Part shown: positions 49,383-58,703 of the stretch, in pieces | Numbering within the stretch: position 1 is the first letter of the stretch | Layout of the letters: the number at the start of each line of letters is the position of its first letter | NCBI RefSeq assembly: GCF_023283845.1 | Contig: NZ_JAKILC010000020.1 | Coordinates: 1 to 64,000, forward strand | Direction: 5' to 3' | Origin: Shewanella marinintestina | GTDB taxonomy: Bacteria > Pseudomonadota > Gammaproteobacteria > Enterobacterales > Shewanellaceae | DNA: 64,000 nucleotides | The notes under the pieces: model-generated | Databases searched by the model: none | The model's input: the letters and a program-made list of their open reading frames with translations, nothing else | Told to the model about the DNA's origin: nothing | Made by a program: the position numbers and the translations under genes

Positions 49383-51740
49383 CTATTTATAGTTACTAGG
49401 GTGTACTTTATCTACCCCGAAAGATTTACCTTCAGCGTGACAAGTTGCACAGCTTTCGCTGCCAGTATAGCTACCTAATGGCGCGCCAAATACACCGCCA
49501 TTTGACTCCACGTGAGCACCAAAACTCTCTTTGGTGTGGCATGAACCACATGCTGCTGCAATCGGTGAATATTCAAGTATGTCATTACTGCCGTTTTCGC
49601 CTTGGTTTAATACTGCAGGTAAGTTAGCGGTATTTTCTAATGCTAACTGGCCTTTTTCATGACAAGAGGCGCAATCACCGTAATGTTTAGTAAAGGTGAT
49701 GCTTTCATTACGATTACTATTTACTTTGGTACGCTTATTGGCATGTAAGGTATGGATCATCACTTTATAATCAAGTGAGTTTTCTAGACCAACTCGGCTG
49801 CCTTTAAAGGCACCATCTGCGACCGCGTGCAGTGCTTGACCTTTGTGACAAGATACACAGCTACCATCAGTTAATGATAAAGGTTGCTCTTTACTATCTG
49901 GCATATGGCATGAGCCACAAGAAGTTCGTTGGTGGAACGATAAATCAATTGCGTCATCGTGACAGGCTTGGCATGCAGATTCAGAGGCGCTATTAAAGCG
50001 CACTGTAGCAACCTCTCCAATCGCTGCAAAAGCTGCGGCGTCAGTCGTTACTGTGGCTGTGATGTGTTCTTCAGAGCAAGCAACAGCTGCTTGAGTATCA
50101 CGAGAGGCACAAATTGTTAAATGACTCATTAATGCGCCAGTTGTAAATTCAGCGCTATCAAGCTGCACTGTATATTGATAGCCATCGCTGCTAGGCTCTA
50201 TGATAATCTCGCCGGCTGCAATGGCGGTGCTATCGGCTAAGTTGATCATTTTGTGAGTCGCTGTTAAATCGCCTCTAGTCATTTTCCATACGTCAGCAAA
50301 GTCATTGTGCTGATTTTCTACCACTTGAATATTAAGCGCACTAATCGCTTCATCTTCGTGTGGGGCTAGAGCATCTTGTCCTTGATAATTGACGTTAAAG
50401 CTCAATGTTTGTGTGTCTGCATCAAAAATACCGTTAGAAACCGAGAACTCATAAGCTTCCTTAGCATAGGTAAGCGTTAGCTCTTTGTTTAAGTGGTATT
50501 TAGCTGCACCCATAGGGTTGCTTTCATCGGCATGACAAGCTGCGCAGTCGCGTTCAACATATTGGGGGAATTGCTCTGAGTGGAACAGACCACGCGAAGT
50601 GCCGTCCCATTCTGGTGCGGCAAACTTTTCATGGCAGCTTAGGCAAGCTTCTTGACGATGAAAGTGGAAATTGTCAGCTTGAGCTGGGGCCGTTTCACCT
50701 TCGATATGGCAAGATTGGCAACTCTTGCTATCTGCAGGGAAGGTAGCATCACTGTAATCATGTGCTTTGCCACCATAACCAATCATAAAGTATTCACCTT
50801 TATGGATTTGATGCAGCATTGAGCCAAAGTCGATAGTCGCCCCCGTTTCTGGATCACCAGAGTATGTGGTATGACAAACGACACAGTTTTCGATTTCGAT
50901 ACGCTTACCGCCGTGTAATGACAATTTTGGCGCCCAAGCATGCTCGTAGTCGTCATTGTGACAACGTATGCAAGATTCTTGTAGTTCAACTAAGTTACGT
51001 GTTTCATCCGTTTCAGCTGCCCTATCTAAAGCAGGGATAAAGTCGTAGTGAGTGTTGATTAAGGTTGCGTTAGAGACCACATTTGTAGGCTTTAGCTCAA
51101 GGGTTACTCTGTGAGTTAGTTCACTATTGAATTCGGTGTTCAACCCTTCAACTTGCTCATATTCACTGAGTGACTTAGAAAATGTATAGCGGTATTCACC
51201 ATGGCCTAATACCTCAATACAGGCTGTTTTACAGCTGGTTTCGATATTTGCTTGAATTTGTGGACCTTGGTGCTTATCCCAGCCTTCAGGTAATGCTTGC
51301 CCGTCAGCGATATCGCCAGGCTGTTTGACGCTATTTATATAGCTAGTCCACTGGTTGGCCTTAACGCCTTTATACTGTTCTACTTCTGGCTCAGGTGAAT
51401 CATGCCCCGGCAAAGGTCTATCGCGTTTTTGTAATACATCAAGCTTAGCAATACCAAAGCCGAGGGCGTTAATATCTTCGAACGACTCTAGGCCTGATAC
51501 TGCTACACCGTTTGCAGTGAGTAGCTCGAAATCTACGGCTACTGATCCTTCGGTTATTGTGGCATGTAAGATATTAGCCTGTAAGCTAGTAGCTTGCTGA
51601 ATATCTACACCGATATTACCATCATTGCCGTCTTCACCATCTTTACCATCACTGCCGCAACCAACGAGTGCTACTGAGAGTAGACTTACTCCAATGGCTG
51701 ATTTGACAGCATGTTTAATTTTATTTTGGTTCATCATCAT
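49383..51740 (-). CDS. undA: UndA-like 11-heme outer-surface lipoprotein
   Basis: 785 residues from ATG 51740. The lipobox ends at Cys28 (LVGC); a GKDGEDGNDGNIG tether follows. Eleven CXXCH sites: CIRCH, CVVCH, CQSCH, CLSCH, CAACH (five), then CQACH, CGSCH, CVSCH, CASCH, CGSCH, CATCH (six). The extra heme is in the C-terminal domain, as in UndA. Domain I has a CX3C pair (SCKTACIEV) and the middle domain a CX10C pair (CASRDTQAAVAC). It is probably a terminal reductase of the cell surface. GCAGGGAAAA lies upstream. Own terminator; an upstream partial element is shared with mtrC and omcA. Confidence 0.85.
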   Translation of the reverse strand: MMMNQNKIKHAVKSAIGVSLLSVALVGCGSDGKDGEDGNDGNIGVDIQQATSLQANILHATITEGSVAVDFELLTANGVAVSGLESFEDINALGFGIAKLDVLQKRDRPLPGHDSPEPEVEQYKGVKANQWTSYINSVKQPGDIADGQALPEGWDKHQGPQIQANIETSCKTACIEVLGHGEYRYTFSKSLSEYEQVEGLNTEFNSELTHRVTLELKPTNVVSNATLINTHYDFIPALDRAAETDETRNLVELQESCIRCHNDDYEHAWAPKLSLHGGKRIEIENCVVCHTTYSGDPETGATIDFGSMLHQIHKGEYFMIGYGGKAHDYSDATFPADSKSCQSCHIEGETAPAQADNFHFHRQEACLSCHEKFAAPEWDGTSRGLFHSEQFPQYVERDCAACHADESNPMGAAKYHLNKELTLTYAKEAYEFSVSNGIFDADTQTLSFNVNYQGQDALAPHEDEAISALNIQVVENQHNDFADVWKMTRGDLTATHKMINLADSTAIAAGEIIIEPSSDGYQYTVQLDSAEFTTGALMSHLTICASRDTQAAVACSEEHITATVTTDAAAFAAIGEVATVRFNSASESACQACHDDAIDLSFHQRTSCGSCHMPDSKEQPLSLTDGSCVSCHKGQALHAVADGAFKGSRVGLENSLDYKVMIHTLHANKRTKVNSNRNESITFTKHYGDCASCHEKGQLALENTANLPAVLNQGENGSNDILEYSPIAAACGSCHTKESFGAHVESNGGVFGAPLGSYTGSESCATCHAEGKSFGVDKVHPSNYK

Positions 51741-51793
51741 TTTTCCCTGCATAGATTACTGCTATGAGATTTCTATCTCTATTTAACAGGAGG

Positions 51794-51868
51794 ATTACCT
51801 CAGTCAGATCTTATCCAAAAGAGGTAGATCTATATAAAAGCAAAGACCTAAATGTGAGCTGAGTCATT
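51794..51868 (-). promoter_or_regulatory. Regulatory region upstream of undA
   Basis: Plus-strand AAAAGAGGTA (51817-51826) and CAGTCAGATCTTATC just before it match the mtrC/omcA element in part. A separate TGTGA-GCTGAG-TCATT (51853-51868) is a weak CRP-like site. The remaining gap to 52271 holds AT-rich sequence and the terminator of the next gene. Confidence 0.45.
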
Positions 51869-52203
51869 GGTTTGATTTTAGGATGTTACCTTATGTTAAT
51901 TTTGTTTATTTTCAATTTGTTATGATTTGCTTGAGAGCGGTTTTAAGTTTGGGTTAATATTTAATCACCCAAGCTTAAATTAGGCTTAAGTAATTAAGTG
52001 TATTTGGCGGTAAAATTGATATAAGTCAAAGTTTCTGTGGTGTTTTTTATGGTTAATTTAACTTTATGTTCACACTTTTCGCGGTCAAATGTTGCTTATA
52101 AGATCTTTGATGGTTTTTGTTTAGTAATTTCTTGTGTGGTTGTATGTTGAGTTCGTTGATGGTGGCTCTCTATCGCTTAAGTTCTAGATAGCTAAGGTAA
52201 TAA

Positions 52204-52225
52204 AAAAGAGGCCGAAGCCTCTTTT
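52204..52225 (-). terminator. Terminator after the third OmcA-like gene
   Basis: AAAAGAGGC (52204-52212) and GCCTCTTTT (52217-52225) around CGAA (TTCG on the transcribed strand), followed by T residues on the minus strand. Confidence 0.9.
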
Positions 52226-52271
52226 AGGTGTAATAACTGAATGCCTTTACGGCATTTCTCTATTATCGGGT

Positions 52272-54416
52272 TTAGTTACCGTGGACCTGTATTAACTGCG
52301 CGGGACTATGGCAAGTAGAACAAGCTTCTGCTGAACGAGTTTTAACGTCATCTGCACTCATGCCATCTAAAATACCGCCGTTAGCAACAATATGGTTAGC
52401 ACCTGAGTCACTTAAGTACTTTTGGTGACAACTTAAGCATGTACCCGTATCTGATGATACCCAAATATCCGCTCCAGTCTCTTTATCACCGTAGCGCCAT
52501 ACGCGGTCGCTCGCTCGCCCTAACTGAATACCGTCAGAGGTATGGCAGGTTGCACAATCTGTTTTCAATACCGTACCAGATTGCACTCCGGCATATTTCA
52601 GGTAATGACCGTCTGCTTCGTGAGCTTTAAAGGCATAACTAGTCGGTTTTTTACCCCCAGGGTAACTATCATCAGTTTTGGTTGTTTTATCAGAAGTATG
52701 GCAGGTCTGACAGTTGTAACCATTGTTGTAATGATAGTTTTCTTGGTTATGACAGCTTTGGCATTTAGCGGCATCAATAATTGAGCGACGCATAGCAGCT
52801 TGCATAGTGTCATCATTGCCGCTACCTGACCAAACAAAGTGATAAGGTGCTTCTTTAACTGCCACTGAACGCGTCGAGTCAGAGCAGGCTGTCATTTTTA
52901 TTTCTTCAACAGCGTAGCCACCATTGTTGAAACAAACCTCGATAGTTGACCATAGCTCAAAAGTTTTACCGGTTGCATCCGTTGGCATATCGAAGGTATC
53001 AGCAACAATAGTAAAGGTTTTCGTTGCTGTATCATAAGTGCCATCTTCAAGTTTAAAGCGGCGATTGCTGTAAGACGCATCGGAGTATGCTGGGAAGTCT
53101 TTATCGCTGTCCCAAGCAACAATGACTCTTGTGCTTTGTTTGATAAATTCGCTATCTACGGCAATACCACTAGCATCAGTCACTTGCACATCGAACTGCA
53201 ATTTACCCATAGGGTCTAGGCCGATATTACTGAACATCACACCCATTGCTTCAGCATCAATATAAGCTTTAAGCACATCGCCGTGACGCTTTTCTGCGCT
53301 GCCAGTACCACGATAGGTGTCTGTAGAGTTATGACAAGATACACAATTTGTACTGCTATGAGATTGTGATGGCTTTTCAGTGTGACAACTGACACAAGCT
53401 GTGTTGCTTAGATCGGCCTTAAATAAATCGGCATTGGCTGGTGCACCTTCTCCCTCTACATGGCAAGAGGCGCAATTTGCAGCGGGTTTTTGTGGGAACA
53501 TAACTTTGCCATAGTCATGTACGCTGCCGCCATAACCTACGACTTTATAAGGGGCTGGTACCAAACCATCTGGCGTACTAGTTTCACGGTCTTGACCTTT
53601 ATGGATAGCGTGGATCATATAAGTGTATTCGATGCTATTACCACTTTCTGGGTCACCAGATGTGGCGGTATGACAGCTTGCACAATTTTCAAGAGCAATA
53701 CGACGTCCGCCATGTAGAGCAAGGCTTTCTGGTTGATGACAGGTATAACATGCGGCGATGCTCACTACATTACGGGTTTGAATATCCGTTGTGGCGCCAG
53801 TAGAAGGTTGCCAATCATGGTGGGCATTTGCGGTCGCTTGTGGCAACTTTAGTTCTAAAGTGGCTCTTTGGGTATTATCTTCGCCATAGGTGATTGTTAA
53901 AGGCTCTGTCACATCGGCAATGTTTTGTTGGAACGTGTAGCTATAGCTACCGTCGCCATTATCGACTAAGCAATCATCGCAGTTACTTGCGGCCTCAACA
54001 TTGGCCTGGTATTGAGGAGATGGGTTGAGATCGCTTGTGTCATCTGGAGGCGTACCAGGCTCTTTTAATGCATTAATATAAGCCTGCCATTGAAAACCAC
54101 GGTTATATTCTACATCGTCAATCGTTTCGCTTACTTGAGCCAGTTGAGCTATGCCAAAGCGCAGGTCGTAGTCTTTATTTAAGCCTAGTATCGCAACGCC
54201 GTTGGCATTTTCTAAGTTAAAATCTACTTTAACTACACCATCAGTGATTGTGGCTTCAGTAAATTGCGCCTGAATACTGGTGGCTGAGTCAATATTGACG
54301 CCAACAACCCCGTCTTTACCGTCGGCTCCATCATCACCGTCGCTACAACCAAACAACATGGCTGAGGCTGTTAATGCCAGTAAACTCAGTTTTAAGTGTC
54401 GATTTATCTTATCCAT
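52272..54416 (-). CDS. OmcA-like decaheme outer-surface lipoprotein
   Basis: 714 residues from ATG 54416, which follows GGAACGCAAAATT; the in-frame ATG at 54431 lies in that signal. The lipobox ends at Cys24 (LFGC), then GADGKDGVVG. Ten CXXCH sites: CYTCH, CASCH, CASCH, CVSCH, CVSCH, then CQSCH, CQTCH, CATCH, CLSCH, CSTCH. A CX2C pair occurs in domain I (NCDDCLVDNG) and a CX15C pair in the middle domain (from VCFNN to MTAC). Not the same as OmcA, and closer to UndA in the N-terminal half (VGVNIDSATSIQAQF compare VGVDIQQATSLQANI-like). It follows mtrF by about 100 bp and ends at a strong terminator, so it is probably the last gene of mtrDEF. Confidence 0.85.
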   Translation of the reverse strand: MDKINRHLKLSLLALTASAMLFGCSDGDDGADGKDGVVGVNIDSATSIQAQFTEATITDGVVKVDFNLENANGVAILGLNKDYDLRFGIAQLAQVSETIDDVEYNRGFQWQAYINALKEPGTPPDDTSDLNPSPQYQANVEAASNCDDCLVDNGDGSYSYTFQQNIADVTEPLTITYGEDNTQRATLELKLPQATANAHHDWQPSTGATTDIQTRNVVSIAACYTCHQPESLALHGGRRIALENCASCHTATSGDPESGNSIEYTYMIHAIHKGQDRETSTPDGLVPAPYKVVGYGGSVHDYGKVMFPQKPAANCASCHVEGEGAPANADLFKADLSNTACVSCHTEKPSQSHSSTNCVSCHNSTDTYRGTGSAEKRHGDVLKAYIDAEAMGVMFSNIGLDPMGKLQFDVQVTDASGIAVDSEFIKQSTRVIVAWDSDKDFPAYSDASYSNRRFKLEDGTYDTATKTFTIVADTFDMPTDATGKTFELWSTIEVCFNNGGYAVEEIKMTACSDSTRSVAVKEAPYHFVWSGSGNDDTMQAAMRRSIIDAAKCQSCHNQENYHYNNGYNCQTCHTSDKTTKTDDSYPGGKKPTSYAFKAHEADGHYLKYAGVQSGTVLKTDCATCHTSDGIQLGRASDRVWRYGDKETGADIWVSSDTGTCLSCHQKYLSDSGANHIVANGGILDGMSADDVKTRSAEACSTCHSPAQLIQVHGN

Positions 54417-54489
54417 AATTTTGCGTTCCATTCTTATGTCGCGAATTGTTTTACTTCACAAACTGTTGCTCATCATTTAAATCGAGTTA

Positions 54490-54512
54490 GGCCTAATATT
54501 AATTATTAGGCC
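54490..54512 (-). terminator. Intercistronic hairpin between mtrF and the OmcA-like gene
   Basis: GGCCTAATA (54490-54498) and TATTAGGCC (54504-54512) form a 9-bp stem right after the mtrF stop codon. No T run follows, so it is a possible attenuator or mRNA-stability element. Confidence 0.5.
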
Positions 54513-54518
54513 CTATTT

Positions 54519-56474
54519 TTATTGTATTGGGTGGACTTTTAACACATCGACCGCAGCATCTTGCCCGTGACAGGTGTGGCAACTTTCAGTGCCTGCTGTA
54601 GCATCGGCTTCGGTGCCTTTAAATACTCCACCTTGCTGGGTCATATGCGCCATGGCGCTATCGTTTAGATGGCAGGCACTACAAATGGCTGATGTCGCGC
54701 TGGTAAATGTGCCATCATTAAATGCTAGGGGCTGGACGGCATTATTTAGAGGAAGGGCTGCAGTTAATACGCCTGAATCATTGGTCGTATGGCATTGTGC
54801 GCAATTGCCGATATTGCCAGGATAGTTAATATCAGGATAGCTTTCACGAGAACCTGCGTGCAAGGTATGAGCTAGATGCTTATAGTCTGCAGTAGAAGCT
54901 GCAGGATTTGCAGCACTTGCATCAGCTTGCATATTGGGGTTATGACATAACTGACATTGCCCCTCAAGATCGTTGCGTGTTCCATGGTAGTTCAGTTGTT
55001 GGTCGCCATGACAACTACCACAGGTTTCGTTGGTTACAACGACTCTTCGGCCTTGGTCTGTTAGTGCTGTGGCGCTAAAGTACTGGTGACTAGACTTTAG
55101 CGTTGTGGTTGAGTCAGAGTCGGCGCAATTAGCTAGCATTGTCTGATCACTACAAAGCTTTCCTTGTAATGCAAGAGCACCTTTATCATTTACAGGATCT
55201 GCACTCAAAGTTAGCCCGCTAATTTGATAGTGGTAAACCCCATTACTACCCGATATTGGTGTTGTATCTTGCAACTTGATTGATTTCGCACTGCGGGTTG
55301 TGTAGTCAACGCTAATACCAAAATTTGCATATACGCGAAGGTCGTTAATAAAGGTAAGTTTGTCTGCACTATCAGCATAGACTTCATTGGTAGCAGGGTT
55401 TGACAGTCGTACTGAAAAATTAACGCTATCACCATCCAGTTCAGCACTGACAATTTCTGCATTAAACTGCCCAAGAACTGCATCTGTATTGGCTTGGCTG
55501 TGCGCGCTCATGGTCCAGTCTGAGTTATGGCAAGCAACACAATTACTGTTATCAACTTGAGCTGGATGGCCTTGGCCTGAAGGGAAGTCAATATTGGTGT
55601 GGCAGCTACCACAAGCTTCCATTGTTGGCACGCGCGCCCAATTCATGTTTTCGGTTAATGTTTCATCGGCAACATGACACGTTTGGCAATCTGTAAGTGG
55701 TACTGGAAAGCCGGTAAGGTGCTTGTTATGTACCATAGGTGCGAATACATTACCCGGGTTACTTACCTTATCTACATTATGGCAAGTAACACAGGTTTCA
55801 ACTTCATTATATTTACTACCATGAAATGAGAGATCGTTATGACAGGTATTACAGGTACTCATATCTATTAGGTTTCGTGTATAAGCGGGTTCGCTGCCTT
55901 GATCTTGCCAGTCATAATGTTGGTTGGTGATAGGCAAATCTGTGCCATCTGGTAGATTGTCGCCACCGACTTTTATCACAATGCGCTGTGTCGCACCGGG
56001 CATAAAGGCAATATTGTTCATACCATTAAATGCGCCACTGAACGTATAGCTATATTGACCATTTTTATGGTCAATAAACTCTCCATCGCAGCTGCTATTA
56101 CAGGATTCGGAGGTAAAGTATTGCCATTGGCTAGCATTACCTGCATTGGTAAAACCTTGAGGTAATAATTGCGCAGCAAGGTAAGTGGCTGAAGGAATAC
56201 CTACCACGGGATCATCGGTTTCATTAGTAATGCGGTAATTAACGGTAGCAATGCCTGATTCGAAAACGACTTCTCTAATGGTGATATTCAGTGCATTGAT
56301 TTCATCGGCTGGGGGGCCGCCTGGTTCACCTGGGTTGCCTGGTGAACCATCATCTCCACCACATGCGGCCAACATGGTAACAAGTGCTAGAAGCGCTAAT
56401 GCTTTTTTTACGGTTATATTGATACTTTTGGCTATAGCACTACTAACTATCTGTGCAAACGCGATTTTTTTCAT
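54519..56474 (-). CDS. mtrF: Outer-surface decaheme lipoprotein MtrF
   Basis: 651 residues from ATG 56474. Ten CXXCH sites in two groups of five: CNTCH, CVTCH, CQTCH, CGSCH, CVACH, then CGSCH, CQLCH, CAQCH, CSACH, CHTCH. Anchor Cys38 (LAAC) follows an unusually long N-region, and GSPGNPGEPGG is the tether. CX8C pair (CSDQTMLANC) in the middle domain, as in MtrC. Domain I has CX3C (ESCNSSC). MtrF is a close MtrC relative that works with MtrD and MtrE. AAGGG lies 7 nt before ATG 56474; a TTG at 56519 preceded by GAGGAC would add 15 residues and cannot be excluded. Confidence 0.92.
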   Translation of the reverse strand: MKKIAFAQIVSSAIAKSINITVKKALALLALVTMLAACGGDDGSPGNPGEPGGPPADEINALNITIREVVFESGIATVNYRITNETDDPVVGIPSATYLAAQLLPQGFTNAGNASQWQYFTSESCNSSCDGEFIDHKNGQYSYTFSGAFNGMNNIAFMPGATQRIVIKVGGDNLPDGTDLPITNQHYDWQDQGSEPAYTRNLIDMSTCNTCHNDLSFHGSKYNEVETCVTCHNVDKVSNPGNVFAPMVHNKHLTGFPVPLTDCQTCHVADETLTENMNWARVPTMEACGSCHTNIDFPSGQGHPAQVDNSNCVACHNSDWTMSAHSQANTDAVLGQFNAEIVSAELDGDSVNFSVRLSNPATNEVYADSADKLTFINDLRVYANFGISVDYTTRSAKSIKLQDTTPISGSNGVYHYQISGLTLSADPVNDKGALALQGKLCSDQTMLANCADSDSTTTLKSSHQYFSATALTDQGRRVVVTNETCGSCHGDQQLNYHGTRNDLEGQCQLCHNPNMQADASAANPAASTADYKHLAHTLHAGSRESYPDINYPGNIGNCAQCHTTNDSGVLTAALPLNNAVQPLAFNDGTFTSATSAICSACHLNDSAMAHMTQQGGVFKGTEADATAGTESCHTCHGQDAAVDVLKVHPIQ

Positions 56475-56576
56475 ATCGATACCCTTCGATTTAATGCTTT
56501 GCGATTTGATCTTATTCAATTTGATGTCCTCAATTCCGTTTTATTGGCACGACTAATCGATGTAACGGTTCAACGG

Positions 56577-58697
56577 CTAAAGTTCATAACTAAAGGTGAA
56601 ACCAACATAGTGAGCGTTATAGTCGCTGCTCATATCGCCAAAGATTAAAACGTTAGGAATTGCATCAAGTGCTAGCCCTTGATTTAACCAATCTGAGTCT
56701 TGATAATTCTCAAAAATCCAATCAAGGCGTAACGCTATTTTTTCGTCCAATTGATATTTGGCGAAGGCGTTAATGTTGTGTTTTTCTGAGAAGTAATCAC
56801 CGTACGGTGAACTTAGGCCTTGAGTGACTTCGGTGTCGCTTTGGCCGTCTGAATATGAATACTCTAGGCCAAGATCTAACTTCTTATCTAACAGGTGACG
56901 GTAGTCGATTCCAGCGCCAACTAAAGTTGATTTTTCGTCTGTGTTTACATACCAATTTGGTAACCCAAAATTACTGCTGCCTGCTTGGTCGCTATCACGC
57001 CAATCTTGATTGAGGTACGCATTGATAATGATGTCATCACTTAACAGATAGCTAGCAGAGATATCGTAACCATGGGTATCAACTTGCGTAAGACCTACTA
57101 ATGTATCGTCGTAATCATCGCTGCTGACTCGAACATTTGCACTGGCTGACAATGCTGTGGCTGAGCTGTAACTTACGTTAAGCTGATATTGCTGACGCTC
57201 TCTGTCTGCTAAATAGGATTTTCTAAGGTATGGGTTACTCTGGCTATTTGTGGTTGTTATTGGGTTATAGGCGCTGCCTGTTCGGTCACTGAACTCTGCT
57301 TTTAACCAGGTTGACCAATCAGAGGATATTTTGTAATTCACTTTGGCAAACACACCATTCTGGCGCAGTCTGTCTCTGTCTAAATCACTATAATCATTGT
57401 GATCGTATTGATAGCCTGCATCTAGGTATATCTCTCGATTAAAGCGGTATTTCGCTGCTAATTTTACCTGCTGCTTGGTTCTATCATATTCTGGGTTATT
57501 AGCTGTACCCGCATAATAGCTATCGGTTATAACCTGAGGGTAAGGGTTAATTGCTGTTTTGTTATCTTTATCAGAGTAATCATAACTTGCTCTAATATTT
57601 AGCCCACGTAATACACGGCTATTGTATTTGAGTTTCATGTCAGTTGTATCAACTTTGCCATCTAAACTTGCTTTAGGTAGTGCAGGGCTTGGGCCGTTGA
57701 CTGTTGCAGGTAAAAATGCATCATCTTGAGTAAAACTTGCAACACCAAGGTACATCAAGACTTGATGTCCATTTCCACTAAGTTGCGCATTGGCACCAAC
57801 TCGATAGGCTTTGTTGTCTGGTGCAACCGCACTTTGGCCACGATATGCTGCGCCAAAGGTTGGGGTAAATGCATTTTGCCAAATCATAGAGTTGTGGTCG
57901 TTACTGTACTGACTAAAGCTGGAATCAATACCAATTAACCAACCTTTACCGTTAAAATAGATTTTTGCACCAAACTCGTCTGTCGTGTCGTCGATTGGTT
58001 GAGCTAACATGGCACTATTAGTTAGGAAGTTACCAGAGAAGGTGCGCTTACCTTGTCGCTTTTCATGTTGATAATTAATGTCTGCTTGATAAAAGCTGCC
58101 TTTATAGACTGCATCGAGTAAATATCTATCTCGTTGAGTTTTTAATTCAACATTTCTAGCATCGTCATACAAGGTCGGCATTTGTGAAGTGACCGCTCCA
58201 GTTTGCCAATTTGAGGGTAAATATAGGTTGTCACCCGAGCTGGAATAGGGAGTTAATGCGTTATTGGTATTGTAATGGGCCAGTCCACGATAGCCGATAC
58301 CAATTTTGTACTGCCCAATACGGCCTGTTTCTAAGCGGGCACTGCCTATGTCATAGCCAAGTTTGTTGGCTACAAAAGTAGTTTGATAACCTGAGTCTGA
58401 CTTATTGTTTAGGTCGGCATCAAGATGACCAACAAGTCCATCGCTATCGGTTCCACTGGCATTAGCAAAATGAATATCATCGATGTCATTATATGCCGCG
58501 CCTACACCTACGCTGCCATTAAAGCCCGTCTCGATAACACAGCGTTTACACTCCCACTTAGAGGTGTTGGCTTTTTCTCTATTGGCATTTTGTAAGCCGT
58601 AGCCTTCAGCAAATACGGGTGAAACACTGGCGCTTATTGCTAGCGCTAGCATAGTGAGTTGTGTAGTGTTTTTTTTGTGTACAAACATAACGGCCAC
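56577..58697 (-). CDS. mtrE: Outer-membrane porin MtrE
   Basis: 706 residues, a paralogue of MtrB. A signal peptide ends near PVFAEGYG; the N-terminus carries the CXXC pair KWECKRCVIETG. A long beta-barrel follows with strands such as GQYKIGIGYRGLAHY and a terminal SSDYNAHYVGFTFSYEL. Predicted to house MtrD and dock MtrF. It starts 6 bp after mtrD and ends about 100 bp before mtrF. Confidence 0.94.
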   Translation of the reverse strand: MAVMFVHKKNTTQLTMLALAISASVSPVFAEGYGLQNANREKANTSKWECKRCVIETGFNGSVGVGAAYNDIDDIHFANASGTDSDGLVGHLDADLNNKSDSGYQTTFVANKLGYDIGSARLETGRIGQYKIGIGYRGLAHYNTNNALTPYSSSGDNLYLPSNWQTGAVTSQMPTLYDDARNVELKTQRDRYLLDAVYKGSFYQADINYQHEKRQGKRTFSGNFLTNSAMLAQPIDDTTDEFGAKIYFNGKGWLIGIDSSFSQYSNDHNSMIWQNAFTPTFGAAYRGQSAVAPDNKAYRVGANAQLSGNGHQVLMYLGVASFTQDDAFLPATVNGPSPALPKASLDGKVDTTDMKLKYNSRVLRGLNIRASYDYSDKDNKTAINPYPQVITDSYYAGTANNPEYDRTKQQVKLAAKYRFNREIYLDAGYQYDHNDYSDLDRDRLRQNGVFAKVNYKISSDWSTWLKAEFSDRTGSAYNPITTTNSQSNPYLRKSYLADRERQQYQLNVSYSSATALSASANVRVSSDDYDDTLVGLTQVDTHGYDISASYLLSDDIIINAYLNQDWRDSDQAGSSNFGLPNWYVNTDEKSTLVGAGIDYRHLLDKKLDLGLEYSYSDGQSDTEVTQGLSSPYGDYFSEKHNINAFAKYQLDEKIALRLDWIFENYQDSDWLNQGLALDAIPNVLIFGDMSSDYNAHYVGFTFSYEL

Positions 58698-58703
58698 TCC
58701 TTG

